The notes under the pieces are model-generated. The model searched no databases. It was not told the origin of the DNA and saw nothing but the letters and a program-made list of their open reading frames with translations. A stretch of 64,000 nt of DNA from UBA7957 sp965224675 (GTDB lineage Bacteria; Pseudomonadota; Gammaproteobacteria; Granulosicoccales; Granulosicoccaceae), in the NCBI GenBank assembly GCA_965224675.1, contig CBDDAA010000004.1, forward strand, positions 3,038,001-3,102,000. Reading direction: 5' to 3'. Below, in pieces: positions 53,117 to 62,071 of the stretch. Each line of letters starts with the position of its first letter. Within the stretch, counting starts at the first letter, position 1. The position numbers were made by a program, and so were the translations under genes.

Positions 53117-53452
53117 TTAAATGTAGTGTTTATGATAACTACGTTGTGTTCCCGCCCTTTGCACGATAACACCATCTATTGCATTTATACCGTCTATGGA
53201 TACTACCGGATGTCCAGCCTGTAGTGCATTCAGGGAATACTTGCCCTCGTCGATTTTAAGTTGGCGGAAAATATACTCACCCTCAACGGTCGCCAAAACA
53301 TAACTACCATTATCGATCACACCCGCGGGATCAATGATAATAATTGCGCCACGTTTGAATTCCGGTGCCATACTTTCATCGGTAACACGTAGTGCGAATG
53401 ATTCACTACTGCCACAGCCACTGCCTGCGTGAGTATCCAAAATACTGATCAC
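53117..53452 (-). CDS. S24/LexA-like protein with Arg at the expected catalytic Lys site
   Basis: A 111-residue protein that has only the S24 peptidase-like domain and no DNA-binding part. The Ser motif is VTDESMAPEFKRGAIIIIDP, and the dyad lysine position lies in GEYIFRQL, where Arg replaces the usual Lys of LexA-type proteins. GTG at 53452 is the apparent start. It is convergent with the rhodanese gene, with stops three bases apart. The protein could be inactive as a protease, or a sensor; no cognate DNA-binding partner is seen. Confidence 0.72.
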   Translation of the reverse strand: MISILDTHAGSGCGSSESFALRVTDESMAPEFKRGAIIIIDPAGVIDNGSYVLATVEGEYIFRQLKIDEGKYSLNALQAGHPVVSIDGINAIDGVIVQRAGTQRSYHKHYI

Positions 53453-53746
53453 CTCTTGTCGTTTCTAAAAACATGTATAGGTTAGCGGCTTATCCCTGGG
53501 ACGACAAGCTGCCCTTTTGGTGTATTTGCCCGGATCTGCATACCTCACCGGGATCGGCCAATATCAACAGCCACCCATGAGATTTTTTGTATCTGCTACA
53601 TACAGCATAAGAAAAATTCAAAATTTTTCCATTTAGGCTCGGATTTCGCATTTATTACTATTTATAAGTTACAAAAATGGTTTTTAGCGACCATAACAAC
53701 ACGTCAACTTGCGGCTTGGTTAATCATCCTCAATTACGGATAGGAA

Positions 53747-55258
53747 ATGCAGAATTCTATAAAACTGATACTTACAATGTTACTGCTGCTGCCCGTGCTG
53801 GGGCTCAGCTTACCATCTTGTTCAGAGAGTGATAATTTCACGCAACTGGAGGAAGATGGACCCGTAGAGCGCAGTGATACCAGACCCAATGTCATTTTTA
53901 TTTTCACGGATGATCAGGGATATGCAGATATTGGTGCCCAGGGCATAGACGTCAAGAATAAAGTGTTAACCCCAAATATTGATCAATTGGCCGCCACCGG
54001 CGTACGTATGACAGACGGTTATGTGACAGCGCCACAATGCACGCCCTCCCGGGCAGCTTTGATGACAGGCCGATACCAACAGAAATTTGGGGTTGATGAT
54101 AATGCCTACTCCCCCTTCCCGTTAGAACAGATAACATTGGCTGAAAAATTATCTGAAGCAGGATATAAAACGGGTATGGTGGGTAAATGGCATCTTGAGA
54201 TTGACCCCAATTCGAGACATTGGTATGAGAATGTCTATGCACCCAATTCCAACGATGAATATCAATTAGCAAACATTCCATTTTCAGAAAAGGTTAAATA
54301 CTATCCAGAGAACCGGGGTTTTGAAGATACTTTTTTTGGTTACCGTGAAACTTACCGGGCAAATTATGAACTTAGCGGAAAGTCAATTGAATTCTCCGCC
54401 GTAAAAGACAGCAACTTCAGAGTGGATGTGGTGAGTGACGCAGCTGTAACCTTTATCCGTCGTCACAAACGTGATCCCTTTTTCTTATATGTGGCCTACT
54501 TTGCACCTCATGTTCCGCTGGAAGCCACCGAAGAATATTTATCCAGATTTCCCGGAGATATGCCGGAAAGACGACGCTTCGCGCTGGCAATGATGGCAGC
54601 AATGGATGATGGTGTAGGCAAAATCATGGACACACTTAAAGCCAATGGTATTGATGACGACACCATCGTTTTCTTTATCAGTGATAATGGTGCCCCCCTG
54701 GCGATGACAAAAGATGATGTAATGCCTGCCGAGAAAGACGGCCCTTATTGGGATGGTTCACTAAATGCACCCTGGGTTGGTGAAAAAGGCATGTTGACAG
54801 AAGGTGCGATCCGGGTCCCGTTTATCGTAAACTGGAACGGACATTTGCCCAGCGGTTTAGTCTATAAAGAACCTGTCATTTCAATTGACGCATCAACCAC
54901 CGCTGCCTCTCTGGCCGGTGTTGATACGAGTGATATGGATGGCGTTAATCTTATTCCGCTATTAAACGGTAGCAATGACAAGCCTGTTCGATCACTTTAT
55001 TGGCGGTTTTGGGAACAATCGGCAATCAGGACAGGTGATTGGAAGTACCTGCGCACGGGCAATGAGGCCGAATATTTATTCAACTTGTCAGAAGACAATC
55101 CTGAAAATGTAAATCTTATACAGGATAATCCCGAAGTGGCGGAAAAACTGAAACTGGACTTGGCTCAGTGGGCCGATACACTTAAACGCCCTGGATTATC
55201 AGATAAAGCACTCTCGTCAAGTGAAAAGAATTGGTACGAGTTCTATTTTAATAATTAA
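53747..55258 (+). CDS. Sulfatase, formylglycine type, probable lipoprotein
   Basis: A 503-residue arylsulfatase-family enzyme. The signal sequence (LILTMLLLLPVLGLSLPSC) ends in a lipobox-like Cys25, so it is likely anchored to a membrane. DD (55-56) is the metal site, and the modifiable Cys98 lies in CTPSRAALMTGR. Later conserved segments are MVGKWHLEID, FFISDNGAPLAMT and the C-terminal YWRFWEQSAIRTGDWKYLRT. It would remove sulfate from a carbohydrate or aryl sulfate in the periplasm. The formylglycine-generating enzyme is not in the window. TAGGA precedes the ATG. Confidence 0.9.
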   Translation: MQNSIKLILTMLLLLPVLGLSLPSCSESDNFTQLEEDGPVERSDTRPNVIFIFTDDQGYADIGAQGIDVKNKVLTPNIDQLAATGVRMTDGYVTAPQCTPSRAALMTGRYQQKFGVDDNAYSPFPLEQITLAEKLSEAGYKTGMVGKWHLEIDPNSRHWYENVYAPNSNDEYQLANIPFSEKVKYYPENRGFEDTFFGYRETYRANYELSGKSIEFSAVKDSNFRVDVVSDAAVTFIRRHKRDPFFLYVAYFAPHVPLEATEEYLSRFPGDMPERRRFALAMMAAMDDGVGKIMDTLKANGIDDDTIVFFISDNGAPLAMTKDDVMPAEKDGPYWDGSLNAPWVGEKGMLTEGAIRVPFIVNWNGHLPSGLVYKEPVISIDASTTAASLAGVDTSDMDGVNLIPLLNGSNDKPVRSLYWRFWEQSAIRTGDWKYLRTGNEAEYLFNLSEDNPENVNLIQDNPEVAEKLKLDLAQWADTLKRPGLSDKALSSSEKNWYEFYFNN

Positions 55259-55348
55259 CAGTATGTTGAAAAAATCTCTGATGAGTATCAGGCAAGGCAA
55301 AATCAGGCTTTCAATATCAAGCAGATGAAAATAGTGAACTTAAGCTAT

Positions 55349-57136
55349 TCAGGTCTCTGCCTGTTGCAGTTCCCAAAGTTGAAAATACAACCCTGACATT
55401 TCAATCAGCTGCGCGTGAGTTCCCTGCTCAACAATCCTCCCTTTATCCAAAACGATAATCTTATCAGCATCAATAATCGTCGAGAGTCTGTGTGCGATAA
55501 CGAGTGTCGTCGCTCTATTGGCTGTCTTGGAAAGCGTTTCCAATATTGCCTGTTCAGTGCGTGTATCCAGACTGGAAGTGGCTTCATCAAATACCAGTAT
55601 TGGTGGGTTTTTTAATATCACCCGGGCGATAGCCAGTCGTTGCTTTTCACCGCCTGAAAGTTTGAGTCCTCGCTCTCCGACAATCGTATCATAACCCTCC
55701 GGCAGGGTTAAAATAAAATCATCAAGGTTGGCGGCTTTAGCCGCTGATCGTATTTCATCCATGCCAGCGTTTGGACGGGCGTAGGCGATATTGTATTGTA
55801 TACTCTCATTGAACAATACAGTGTCCTGTGGCACCACACCCAACTGAATTCGCAAACTTCGTTGTGTGACTGTTTTTATATTCTTTCCATCAATCAGTAT
55901 CTCCCCTGTTTCGGGATCATAGAAGCGAAACAATAACCGGGAAAGCGTGGATTTTCCAGCACCCGAAGGTCCTACAACCGCCACTTTTTTGCCCGAGGCG
56001 ATGGTGAAATTGATATTGCGAAGTATAGGGCGATCATCATGATAACGAAATGAGATGTTTCTGAATTCAATGGCGGGGTTGGAAATTTTCAAACTAACTG
56101 CATCACTGCCATCCTGAATTTCCGGTTCTTTCTCAAGTAACTTGATTGCCAGATCCATATCAGCCAGAGCGTATTGCAGACTACGGTAAACTATGCCTAA
56201 TATACTCAAAGGTACAAATAACTGTAACATCAGTGCATTTATCAGCACCAGATCGCCTAACGTAATAATGCCGTTTGCCACTTCATGTGTTGCCAAAAAA
56301 ACAATCGAGGTAACACCCAGAGTCACAATAACCGCTTGACCAAAATTAAGTAATGACATGGTCATCTGGCTTTTATCAGCAGCTGCCGCCCATTTACCCA
56401 ATTCATTGTCATAGGCTTCTAGCTCCAGCTTTTCATTATTAAAGTATTTTACTGATTCATAATTGAGCAGGCTATCAACAGCGCGTCCGCTCGCTCTCGA
56501 TTCATAGCGATTCATCGTATGACGAAATTGCATGCGCCAACCTGAGAATTTCAAGGTAAAAACAATATAAACCACTACAGTTATGCCGGTAACTCCAGCA
56601 TACAGGCTGTTGTAGTTTGCGAAGAGTATCAAGGCGACCAATAAAAACTCAGCAGCTGTCGGAATGATATTGAAAGCCAGATAATTAAGAATAGAACTTA
56701 AGCTACGCGCGCCACGTTCAAGATCACGACTGACCTCACCTGTGCGCCGATCAAGATGAAACCTCAAAGACAGTGTATGTAAATGCGCCAATACATCATG
56801 GGATAACTGGTGCATGGCGTGATAACGAACACGTGCGAACAAAACATCCCTTAATTCGTTAAATAGTGAGCTTAAAATACGTAACAATCCGTAGCTGGCA
56901 ACCAGAAAAACTGGAACCAGGAGCATCACTTCACTATCCGTTGCATCCAAGGCATTTATGATTTCTTTTAGAACCAAAGGAACACCTACCACCGCCAGTT
57001 TACTCATTATCAAACAAGTCATGGCGAGTAGAGTGCGTCCTCGATAAGACCAGATATAGGGGGATAACTTCCGCAGATTTTGTATATCTCTTCGGTTTTG
57101 GTGGGGTTCATCCATACGGGATTGCGGTGCTACCAT
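55349..57136 (-). CDS. ABC exporter, Atm1/HMT1-type (ABCB7-like)
   Basis: A 595-residue half-transporter with an N-terminal six-helix domain and a C-terminal ATPase domain. Walker A is VGPSGAGKSTLSRLLF, the signature is LSGGEKQRLAIARVIL, Walker B is ILVFDEATSSLDTRTEQAIL and the H-loop is IAHRLSTI. The segment EYNEKLELEAYD-like (YFNNEKLELEAYDNELGKW) and GVVPQDTVLFNESIQYNI fit the Atm1/HMT1 group that exports glutathione-linked sulfur or metals. It forms a homodimer. It is convergent with the sulfatase gene. Confidence 0.9.
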   Translation of the reverse strand: MVAPQSRMDEPHQNRRDIQNLRKLSPYIWSYRGRTLLAMTCLIMSKLAVVGVPLVLKEIINALDATDSEVMLLVPVFLVASYGLLRILSSLFNELRDVLFARVRYHAMHQLSHDVLAHLHTLSLRFHLDRRTGEVSRDLERGARSLSSILNYLAFNIIPTAAEFLLVALILFANYNSLYAGVTGITVVVYIVFTLKFSGWRMQFRHTMNRYESRASGRAVDSLLNYESVKYFNNEKLELEAYDNELGKWAAAADKSQMTMSLLNFGQAVIVTLGVTSIVFLATHEVANGIITLGDLVLINALMLQLFVPLSILGIVYRSLQYALADMDLAIKLLEKEPEIQDGSDAVSLKISNPAIEFRNISFRYHDDRPILRNINFTIASGKKVAVVGPSGAGKSTLSRLLFRFYDPETGEILIDGKNIKTVTQRSLRIQLGVVPQDTVLFNESIQYNIAYARPNAGMDEIRSAAKAANLDDFILTLPEGYDTIVGERGLKLSGGEKQRLAIARVILKNPPILVFDEATSSLDTRTEQAILETLSKTANRATTLVIAHRLSTIIDADKIIVLDKGRIVEQGTHAQLIEMSGLYFQLWELQQAET

Positions 57137-57710
57137 TATTCGTTATGACCTGCATTGTTGAATAATCAAGGGACTACTGAATCAATAATATACCCAAGCT
57201 ATCAGTAGCTATATGAAATGTCTAAACCCCCAAGTATACACTTTATGCGATTGCTGATCAGTTTGTTTTAGTTCAATCGATATACTCAGCTAAAAGGTGT
57301 ACTGCATTCAATTTTAGTCATCACTGACAAATTGAATAATTCAACTACGGATAATAACTCACTCCAGCAACCTCAAGAGGGATTATCTGATAGGTGTCAG
57401 ACAAGGTAAAAAAAAGCTTATAGGATGTAAATAAGCATTTTTAGCCGGATTTTAACGCAACATCATGTCATCATGAGGTTTTTTAAAAACCCGATAGTCC
57501 AAACGGTCTATTGTAGCTCCATCTTATTGCCGACAGAATCATTCCCAGACGTTACTAAATTAACAAAATCAATCTGTTTACTGAGTCAGCACCCTATACA
57601 CCTTCCACCTAATGTCCAGGAAAATACAGATGACAAACTGTTCGTACAACCTAGAACGAATTGTCTGTAAAAATAGACACAATATTCGTAAACAACACAA
57701 GCTTAACACT
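57137..57710. other. Intergenic region between the ABC exporter and the secreted protein
   Basis: A 574-base region between divergent genes, AT-rich. It holds a sequence TCTGATAGGTGTCAGACAAGG (57389-57409) that resembles similar words near 55275 and 58870, suggesting a weak degenerate repeat. No RNA gene or convincing short ORF was seen; the short ORF at 57473-57670 lacks coding character. Confidence 0.45.
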
Positions 57711-58844
57711 ATGATTTTTAGCAAGGGGTCTTACAATTACATTGTTAGTGGATTAATACTTTTCCTCATTTCTTTGCCAGTTCACAGCGCTGGTTTTTCG
57801 CTATCTTTAGAAGGAGGTATATTGTCAGGCCCAGGCAACATGGGAACACACAAACTTCAAAACGGAACAATCAGTAATTTTATCGTTTCAGCTCCACTTA
57901 CAGGAAACGTTGCATTCTTTAATAATGCAACTGAATTGCCGAATATTTATGCTGAGACACTACATGTTACGGCAGTCGATGGTGCGCTTTCCGATGGCAC
58001 CAAAATAAACGAGAATGTAGACGTTGGTTTTGTTTTAGAGTTTCTGGAACCAGAAACCGGGCAACCTGTAAAACTTCTTGTTTGTTCAGTAAGTGAGGAG
58101 ACCGTGAGACCGGACGGAAAGGGTGGATTGCTCTTTACATTAACTGCTGGTTTCGATCCTGGATTAGCGGAACTCGTCGTTAAAAGGGAAGTAACATTTG
58201 TCACAGGAGTAGCTACCGTGCCCATATCAGAGAAAACACGCTTAAAGCAAAGTGGCGGGACCGATGCAGCCGGAGAATATGCAAGCGGTTATGCCAAAGT
58301 TGGAAAACTAGGTGATTTTGATAATGACGGTATGCTTGATGGTGAATTTATTTTAGCTGACATTGCGCCACTTGAGCTTGTTATCGCTGAAGGTGATCCC
58401 ATACTCGTTGTGCGTGGATTCACTTCCGATATTCCTGTAAGTGCTGTCGATGCGACAATTTATGCGTTGAAGGGAATGCACGAGAATTACCCCAGAGTGA
58501 TTGATAACGTGCTAAAAAACAGACACTACTCCAGGATGGAGGAGTACCTTTCCGACATTTATAGTCGAATGGAAATATTAAGAACGACAATTTCAACAAT
58601 TCGAATATCAAAACGAAAACTCAGCATATCCAATGAAGAAAGAAGGAAAATAAGCCAGAAAAAACACCTTATTGATAGCCTAGAACAAGCCATCAATCAG
58701 TTCGAACTAACAAGAAATATTTTCATTAAGGAAGAGTATTCCAGCTTTAGTGAGAATATGAATATATTCTTCAGTAATCTAAACAGTATGACAAAGCTGG
58801 TAGAGAGTATCAAAATAAGTAAAGTTGATGCAAGGCAAAGCTAA
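57711..58844 (+). CDS. Secreted protein with C-terminal coiled coil, function unknown
   Basis: A 377-residue protein. Start MIFSKGSYNYIVSGLILFLI and SLPVHSAG form a signal peptide. The middle part (residues about 30-260) is beta-rich and acidic (GDFDNDGMLDGEFILAD is a Ca-binding-type DxDxDG sequence). The C-terminal 120 residues (SRMEEYLSDIYSRMEILR onward) are strongly helical with heptad patterns, a probable coiled coil. No family is recognised. It is followed by a LolA-like gene and a barrel gene on the same strand, so it may be part of an outer-membrane or surface system. The start at 57711 is preferred over 57612 because of the signal peptide. Confidence 0.65.
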   Translation: MIFSKGSYNYIVSGLILFLISLPVHSAGFSLSLEGGILSGPGNMGTHKLQNGTISNFIVSAPLTGNVAFFNNATELPNIYAETLHVTAVDGALSDGTKINENVDVGFVLEFLEPETGQPVKLLVCSVSEETVRPDGKGGLLFTLTAGFDPGLAELVVKREVTFVTGVATVPISEKTRLKQSGGTDAAGEYASGYAKVGKLGDFDNDGMLDGEFILADIAPLELVIAEGDPILVVRGFTSDIPVSAVDATIYALKGMHENYPRVIDNVLKNRHYSRMEEYLSDIYSRMEILRTTISTIRISKRKLSISNEERRKISQKKHLIDSLEQAINQFELTRNIFIKEEYSSFSENMNIFFSNLNSMTKLVESIKISKVDARQS

Positions 58845-58992
58845 GCAGTCAGTTGAAAACAGTCTCTGATAAGCGACAGATACGTCAAAACCAAAAAATC
58901 AACATAGTAGATATTTATTTATAAGCAATATTGTAATTAGAGTTATTTTTTAAACAGCAAAATATTCCTAAATAGAATCAACGGGATTGAAT

Positions 58993-59772
58993 ATGAAAAG
59001 ATTAATTTTTTTACTAATATTTGCATTTTCGCCACTGACTATTCAGGCTGAAACTGCTGAAGAAAAAGGCACAAGAATTATTAAAGAAGCAAAAATATAT
59101 AATGCAGGTTTTGTCGATTTCACAGCCGATATGGTCATGATCTTAAGAAATCGGAGCGGGGAAGAAAGTTCACGTCAAATAACAATACATACATTGGAAG
59201 TAAATGATGATGGTGATAAAAGCATATCACTCTTTCACGATCCTACTGATGTTAAAGGTACAGCTATGTTAACTTTTTCTCATGGTCTAAAAGCGGATGA
59301 TCAATGGCTCTTTTTACCTGCGGTTAAACGAGTCAAACGAATAAACTCCAAAAATAAATCTGGTCCGTTTATGGGTAGTGAATTTGCTTATGAAGACCTC
59401 GGCTCACAAGAAACTGAAAAATACACATACAAATTCATTGGACAGGAAAAATGTGCGAAATGGACATGTAATATCATTGAACGACGACCTGTTTATAGCT
59501 ACTCAGGATACGCACGTCAGCTTATATGGTTGGACACAGAAAAGTTTCGTGCAAGTAAAGTTGAATATTATGATCGAAAAAACAAATTACTAAAAACCTT
59601 AGTATCAAGCGATTTCCGAGAGTATCTAAAACATTATTGGAAACCTCAAAATATGGAAATGAAAAATCATCAAGCCGGTAAAAGCACAACCCTATCGTGG
59701 AGCAACTATCAATTCAAAACAGGTCTGCAAGAAAAGGACTTCAATAAGAATAAACTTAAAAGTCTACGCTAA
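58993..59772 (+). CDS. Outer-membrane lipoprotein-sorting protein, LolA-like
   Basis: A 259-residue secreted protein. It opens MKRLIFLLIFAFSPLTIQAE, a signal peptide. Characteristic words of the LolA-like/DUF1329-type group are MLTFSHGLKADDQWLFLPAVKRVKRINSKNKSGPFMGSEFAYEDLGSQETEKYTYKF-type segments, and the Trp/Tyr-rich WLDTEKFRASKVEYYDRK near residue 180. Such proteins usually lie next to MmpL-type exporters and barrels and carry lipids or hydrophobic molecules across the periplasm. The ATG at 58993 is used instead of the TTG at 58987. It precedes the barrel gene by five bases. Confidence 0.85.
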   Translation: MKRLIFLLIFAFSPLTIQAETAEEKGTRIIKEAKIYNAGFVDFTADMVMILRNRSGEESSRQITIHTLEVNDDGDKSISLFHDPTDVKGTAMLTFSHGLKADDQWLFLPAVKRVKRINSKNKSGPFMGSEFAYEDLGSQETEKYTYKFIGQEKCAKWTCNIIERRPVYSYSGYARQLIWLDTEKFRASKVEYYDRKNKLLKTLVSSDFREYLKHYWKPQNMEMKNHQAGKSTTLSWSNYQFKTGLQEKDFNKNKLKSLR

Positions 59773-59777
59773 AAATA

Positions 59778-61064
59778 ATGGCGTACTACACATTATTCCG
59801 CTACAAAATAAACAGAAATTTGCAATACAAGCCACTTATATACAGTTATTATTTTACAACTCCAGTACATATATTAAAAAATTTCGTCAAACTAATATTA
59901 CTTTTTACCTTAATCTGCCAACCCATTTTCGCGTTTGGCGAATGGCGTGGAAATTTTACGGTTAATGATCGGTATTTTCCTAACACCCAGCATTTTGATA
60001 TTCAACACAAAAATTATTTTTCCTTGTCTCTGGAGCCAGAATATTATCAAAAATTTGGTAAAAATAAGTTCTCTGTCACCTTCAAACCGTTTTATAGAGT
60101 TGAGCAATTTGACGATGAACGTACACATGGAGACATAAGGGAATTTTTCTTATACTACCCAATAGGAAATTGGGAGTGGCGAGCAGGTTTCAACAAGGTT
60201 TTCTGGGGAGTCACAGAATCATTACATTTAGTGGACACAATCAATCAAACAGATTTTGTAGAGAATATTGATGGAGAAGATAAATTGGGCCAACCTATGA
60301 TTCAAGGGACATGGATTGTTGAAGACGACACATTTGAGTTCTTTCTATTACCCGGTTTTCGGGAGCGAACCTTTCCCGGTCCAGAGGGACGGATTCATGG
60401 TCAGCTCGCAGTTGATACTAAAAATGCAATCTATGATCACAATGATGAAGAAAAACACATCGATGGCGCTTTCAGATTGTCAACTATCGTATTTGACAAT
60501 TGGGATATCGGCCTGCATTACTTTACTGGAACCTCCCGCGACCCCGTTATCGAGGTGCGCCTCCTAGATGGCGAAATTTCATTAGTCCCTGTGTATTATC
60601 AAATGACGCAGGTCGGTATTGATCTACAAGCAACTCTGGACGCCTGGTTACTTAAAGTTGAGTTAATAGACAGAAAAACCAAACCCGTTGACTTTACCGC
60701 GTTTGTAGGTGGCTTTGAATATACTGAAAATAACTTTGGAAACTCCAGTTTAGAACTTGGACTACTGGTAGAATATATGCACGACAGCCGTGATGAATTT
60801 GGCAGATCAGCATTTCAAAATGATATTTTTATTGGTACGCGGTTGGCATTGAACGATGCCCACAGTACTGAGTTTCTCATCGGCGGAACCTTTGACCTTG
60901 AACATTCCACACGCAGTTTCCGTATCGAAGCCAGCCGCAGAATTGATCAAGTCTGGAAAGTAATCGGGGAAGCTCAGATTTTTGAGCACACAGACTCCAG
61001 AGAACTGCAATTTGGTTTGCGTGATGATGATTTTATTTCGCTGGAGCTTGCTCTCTTTTTCTAA
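59778..61064 (+). CDS. Outer-membrane beta-barrel protein paired with LolA-like protein
   Basis: A 428-residue protein. A hydrophobic export signal (FVKLILLFTLICQPIFAFG) begins around residue 36 after an unusually long N-terminal stretch, so the true start may be downstream, but no other good start codon is visible. The rest consists of alternating short strands (YFSLSLEPEYYQKFGKNKFSVTFKPFYRVEQ, WRAGFNKVFWGVTESLHLVDTI) and ends LELALFF, with the aromatic C-terminal residue typical of barrels. The companion of a LolA-like protein is often a barrel like this, and an MmpL gene would be expected but is absent. Function unknown. Confidence 0.75.
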   Translation: MAYYTLFRYKINRNLQYKPLIYSYYFTTPVHILKNFVKLILLFTLICQPIFAFGEWRGNFTVNDRYFPNTQHFDIQHKNYFSLSLEPEYYQKFGKNKFSVTFKPFYRVEQFDDERTHGDIREFFLYYPIGNWEWRAGFNKVFWGVTESLHLVDTINQTDFVENIDGEDKLGQPMIQGTWIVEDDTFEFFLLPGFRERTFPGPEGRIHGQLAVDTKNAIYDHNDEEKHIDGAFRLSTIVFDNWDIGLHYFTGTSRDPVIEVRLLDGEISLVPVYYQMTQVGIDLQATLDAWLLKVELIDRKTKPVDFTAFVGGFEYTENNFGNSSLELGLLVEYMHDSRDEFGRSAFQNDIFIGTRLALNDAHSTEFLIGGTFDLEHSTRSFRIEASRRIDQVWKVIGEAQIFEHTDSRELQFGLRDDDFISLELALFF

Positions 61065-61065
61065 T

Positions 61066-61395
61066 CTAAATATGTGTCAATGATGCCTTTGGCGGCCCTT
61101 TGATGAATAGCTCTGAGTGCGTAAAAAAGAAATCGTTGAATGTCTTATTACCTTCGCCACCGAGCGGCTTGTATTCACCGCTGAAGACTTGGCAAGGTGT
61201 ATAACCTGCTAGATTACTGTGGTGGTAGCTATAGTTATACCAATCAACAAATTCTTTAGTCCGCAATTGAGCATGGCTGTAGTTTGCAAATCGACATAGA
61301 AAGTCGGACTGATATTTAGCGTCTTTAAATAGACTTTCACTATGTGTGTTATCGTTGCTGACTCGCGCCCGACTGTGACGTATGCGTTCACGGGG
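61066..61395 (-). pseudogene. IS3-family transposase remnant, C-terminal part
   Basis: A fragment of an integrase-core transposase. The conserved end of the catalytic domain (NDNTHSESLFKDAKYQ, with the catalytic Glu) and the C-terminal signature KEFVDWYNYSYHHSNLAGYTPCQVFSGEY are readable in one frame. The N-terminal part and the rest of the element are missing. It stops against the barrel gene and shows past insertion activity. Confidence 0.8.
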
Positions 61396-61539
61396 TTTTA
61401 ATTGGTAGAGAGCAACCTTGTTGCAGAAAAATCCAGTCGAGTACTGATTTTTCCATCACGCATGTATTCGGTGCACGAATTACGTAGAAAGCTATAAGTG
61501 AAATTCCCCTGCAATCGTAGCGTCTGGATTAAACTTAAA

Positions 61540-61713
61540 AATCATGGGTCGGAATTGGTTTCCAGCATCTGATTGGGTAGAGTAGCTGAGTTTTCTCCAA
61601 ATCACATAAGGACGAATGGCTCGTTCGGCAAAGTTATTGGTCAATGGGATTCGGTGATCCTCCAGGAATGTCCAGCACGTATGCACATCGGGTAATAGAA
61701 ATTGATCTTCCCC
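61540..61713 (-). pseudogene. IS66-family transposase remnant
   Basis: A short fragment with the IS66 (TnpC-type) C-terminal words TFLEDHRIPLTNNFAERAIRPYVIWRKLSYSTQS. Both sides are missing, so it is only a relic of an element. Confidence 0.75.
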
Positions 61714-61765
61714 CGAATTTACTGACACGCCATTAAGAGCGATAATGTAAATCGGAGGACAGAAT

Positions 61766-62071
61766 ATGTCAAAGACAAAAAAACAGAAACAAAAGTACAC
61801 CAAAGAATACAAGTTTGGTGCAGTTAAGCTGATTACCGAGCAAAGTTATAGTTATGCAGAAGCAGGTCGTAGTCTTGGGATTGCAGGAAACCTGATTTCT
61901 CGTTGGCATAAGGAATTTCAAGCAATGGATAATGACGCCTTTCCCGGTCAAGGCCAATTATCACCCGATCAGGAAGAAATCCGGAACTTACGTCAAGAAG
62001 TCAAACAGCTCAAAATGGAGCGCGAAATTTTAAAAAAAGCGACGGCCTTCTTCGCCAGGCAAAGCATATGA
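61766..62071 (+). CDS. IS3-family transposase OrfA
   Basis: A 101-residue helix-turn-helix protein of an IS3-family element. The lambda-like opening KKQKQKYTKEYKFGAVKLIT and SYAEAGRSLGIAGNLISRWHKEF form the DNA-binding part, followed by a leucine-zipper-like LRQEVKQLKMEREILKK. CGGAGGA precedes the ATG. Near its end a run AAAAAAAGC (62032-62040) lets ribosomes slip one base back into OrfB, giving the OrfAB transposase. Confidence 0.9.
   Translation: MSKTKKQKQKYTKEYKFGAVKLITEQSYSYAEAGRSLGIAGNLISRWHKEFQAMDNDAFPGQGQLSPDQEEIRNLRQEVKQLKMEREILKKATAFFARQSI
62031..62040 (+). promoter_or_regulatory. Putative -1 programmed frameshift site of the IS3-family element
   Basis: TAAAAAAAGC lies in the overlap of OrfA and the OrfB frame. 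OrfA reads AAA AAA GCG, and the OrfB frame, one base back, reads AAA AAA AGC GAC and stays open into the OrfB ATG at 62068. A poly-A site of this kind is typical for IS3-family OrfAB fusion. Confidence 0.7.

Noticed and set aside
61209..61391. 60-codon minus-strand ORF near 61.3 kb as a gene
   Set aside because: It is a wrong-frame shadow of the IS3 transposase remnant.
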